A DNA stretch of 7,557 nucleotides from CAZADA01 sp964483775 (GTDB taxonomy: Bacteria; Pseudomonadota; Alphaproteobacteria; Caulobacterales; Maricaulaceae): assembly GCA_964483775.1 (NCBI GenBank), contig CAZADA010000124.1, positions 1-7,557 on the forward strand, given 5' to 3'. How positions within the stretch are numbered: the stretch's first letter is position 1; every line of letters begins with the position of its first letter. Under the pieces are notes generated by a model. That model had not been told where the DNA came from and did not search any database. It saw only the letters and a program-made list of their open reading frames with translations. The translations under genes were made by a program, and so were the position numbers. Below are positions 6,448-7,557 of the stretch, piece after piece.

Positions 6448-6930
6448 TTACGCTTGGTCGAGTTCGAAGGCATCGTGCAGACAACGCACCGCCAATTCAA
6501 TGTACTCCACACCAACCAGCGCAGAAATCTTTATCTCAGACGTCGAAATCGCCTGGATAGATATGCCTTTATTCGCCAATGCCTTGAACATTGTTTGCGC
6601 AACGCCGGTATGTGACCGCATGCCCACGCCTATTACGGACACTTTGCCCAAATCAGCTTGGCGTTCGAGCCGTGAAAAACCCAAGACCTTGCAATCGCCT
6701 TCCAGGGCCGCCATCGCGCGATCGCCGTCAGCGTGACCAACGGTGAACGCGATGCTGGCCGTGTTCGCATCGGGGGACGGATTTTGGACGATCTTGTCTA
6801 CATTGGCGCCGGCTAGGGCGAGGCGCCCAAAGATCGCCGCCGCCGCGCCCGGCTGGTCGGGCACGTCGAACAAGGTGATGCGCACTTCATCACGGGTGTA
6901 AGCGATGCCATTGACGACGCGCTGTTCCAT
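6448..6930 (-). other. Candidate in-frame aspartokinase beta subunit (160 aa, two ACT domains)
   Basis: Within lysC an ATG at 6930-6928 follows a near-ideal Shine-Dalgarno, AGGAGG at 6944-6939, with an 8-base spacer. Translation from it would give a 160-aa protein beginning MEQRVVNGIAYTRDEVRITL and containing exactly the two ACT regulatory domains. In Bacillus subtilis and Corynebacterium glutamicum, aspartokinase is alpha2beta2, with beta made from an in-frame start at this same place; the C. glutamicum beta subunit also begins just before a V-x-x-G-[IV]-A segment. Allowing for the missing N-terminus, the start falls near residue 250, again as in C. glutamicum. The ribosome site is seen in the sequence; actual use is inferred. 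Confidence 0.45.
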
Positions 6931-7557
6931 GTCCGCATCCTCCTCTTTGATCCATGTACCCGGATTGTCAGCGCCAGGCTCAGCGAAGCTCGACAGCACG
7001 CGCAACGGCACATTGCGCGCCATGGCCAGTTCCACGGAGCGGGTCTGCAGAACTTTGGCGCCCATGGACGCCATTTCGAGCATTTCCTCAAAGGAAATCC
7101 GCTCCATGCGCCGGGCGCGGGACACAACACGCGGGTCGGTCGTGTAAACGCCGTCAACGTCGGTGTAGATATCACAGCGCTCGGCCTTGAGCGCTGCGGC
7201 CAACGCCACGGCGCTGAGGTCCGACCCGCCGCGCCCCAGCGTGGCGATGCGGCCATCAGCGTCGGCTCCCTGGAAGCCGGTGACCACGGCGATCTGCCCC
7301 GCGTCGATGGCTGCGCCCAGGTCACCGCAATCCACCGAGACGATCCGCGCCCGGGCGTGATGGGCGTCGGTGACGACGCCCGCTTGTCGGCCCGTCCACG
7401 AGCGCGCCGCCACACCACGCTGACGCAGCGCCAAGGCCAGGAGGCCTGCGCTCACCTGCTCACCGGCGGCGACGACAACGTCGTACTCATCGCCCTGCTG
7501 GGCGGCGGCGTCAGCGTGGGCGCCTTGGGCCAAGGAGACAAGGCGATCGGTTTCACC
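6448..7557 (-). CDS. lysC: Aspartokinase, 5' end missing
   Basis: Aspartokinase phosphorylates aspartate, the first step to lysine, diaminopimelate, threonine and methionine, in the cytoplasm. The frame is open to the window edge, giving 369 residues and lacking roughly the first 40, which should hold the KFGGTS nucleotide motif. The window begins at GETDRLVSL. The kinase domain includes GFQGADADGRIATLGRGGSD, DVDGVYTTDPRVV and the MASMGAKVLQTRSVELAM helix. Two ACT domains follow, the first from about NGIAYTRDEVRITLFDVPDQ (its DKIVQN segment included), the second from VSVIGVGMRSHTGVAQ to the end (ISTSEIKISALV, YIELAVRCLHDAF). This is the monofunctional, feedback-inhibited class; lysine and/or threonine control is expected, but the effector cannot be read from sequence alone. 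Stop is TAA at 6450-6448, with ptsP immediately downstream. A strong internal start before the ACT domains suggests a separate beta subunit (see its own entry). Confidence 0.97.
   Translation of the reverse strand, partial: GETDRLVSLAQGAHADAAAQQGDEYDVVVAAGEQVSAGLLALALRQRGVAARSWTGRQAGVVTDAHHARARIVSVDCGDLGAAIDAGQIAVVTGFQGADADGRIATLGRGGSDLSAVALAAALKAERCDIYTDVDGVYTTDPRVVSRARRMERISFEEMLEMASMGAKVLQTRSVELAMARNVPLRVLSSFAEPGADNPGTWIKEEDADMEQRVVNGIAYTRDEVRITLFDVPDQPGAAAAIFGRLALAGANVDKIVQNPSPDANTASIAFTVGHADGDRAMAALEGDCKVLGFSRLERQADLGKVSVIGVGMRSHTGVAQTMFKALANKGISIQAISTSEIKISALVGVEYIELAVRCLHDAFELDQA
6928..6945 (-). promoter_or_regulatory. Internal ribosome-binding site and ATG inside lysC
   Basis: The minus strand reads GAGGAGG, then 8 bases, then ATG, in the lysC reading frame. 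The codons encode an EEDADM linker between the kinase and ACT domains. Its Shine-Dalgarno is stronger than that of most of the annotated genes here, including ptsP, the rodZ-like gene and prfA. Confidence 0.5.

Noticed and set aside
5879..6736. 285-aa open frame on the plus strand
   Set aside because: It is antisense to the ptsP GAF region and the lysC C-terminus, with no recognisable domain.

Overview
The window is a block of housekeeping genes from a GC-rich bacterium, most likely an alphaproteobacterium. The link of aspartokinase to the nitrogen-type PTS enzyme I (ptsP), followed further on by prfA, is an arrangement I recall from that class. The added rodZ and ispG pair makes me favour the Caulobacterales/Maricaulales/Hyphomonadaceae side, but this is inference from gene order and protein style, with no search behind it. 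All supported genes lie on the minus strand, so transcription runs from the high to the low coordinate end. I see no rRNA, tRNA, CRISPR array, insertion sequence or phage gene.

In transcription order: (1) lysC, aspartokinase, cut by the window edge at its 5' end, with a strong internal ribosome-binding site just before its regulatory ACT domains; (2) ptsP, enzyme I of the nitrogen PTS with an N-terminal GAF sensor; (3) a 116-bp leader; (4) a short RodZ-like protein (helix-turn-helix, one membrane segment, outer C-terminal domain); (5) ispG, the penultimate MEP-pathway enzyme; (6) a 174-bp gap; (7) an unrecognised 154-aa protein whose start is fixed by a good Shine-Dalgarno; (8) a 123-bp AT-richer gap with an imperfect palindrome; (9) an unrecognised 128-aa protein; (10) prfA, peptide release factor 1, cut by the window edge at its 3' end.

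Several of these genes meet at the cell envelope. LysC starts the route to diaminopimelate and lysine, IspG makes the precursor of undecaprenyl phosphate (the lipid carrier for wall units), and RodZ anchors MreB, which directs wall elongation. PtsP is a nitrogen-status phosphotransfer protein and could link nutrient state to growth. That functional link is inference; co-location alone does not prove it.

No clearly novel system is visible. The points most worth a second look are the probable internal start in lysC (a candidate separate beta subunit), the two unrecognised small genes between ispG and prfA, and the palindrome between them.
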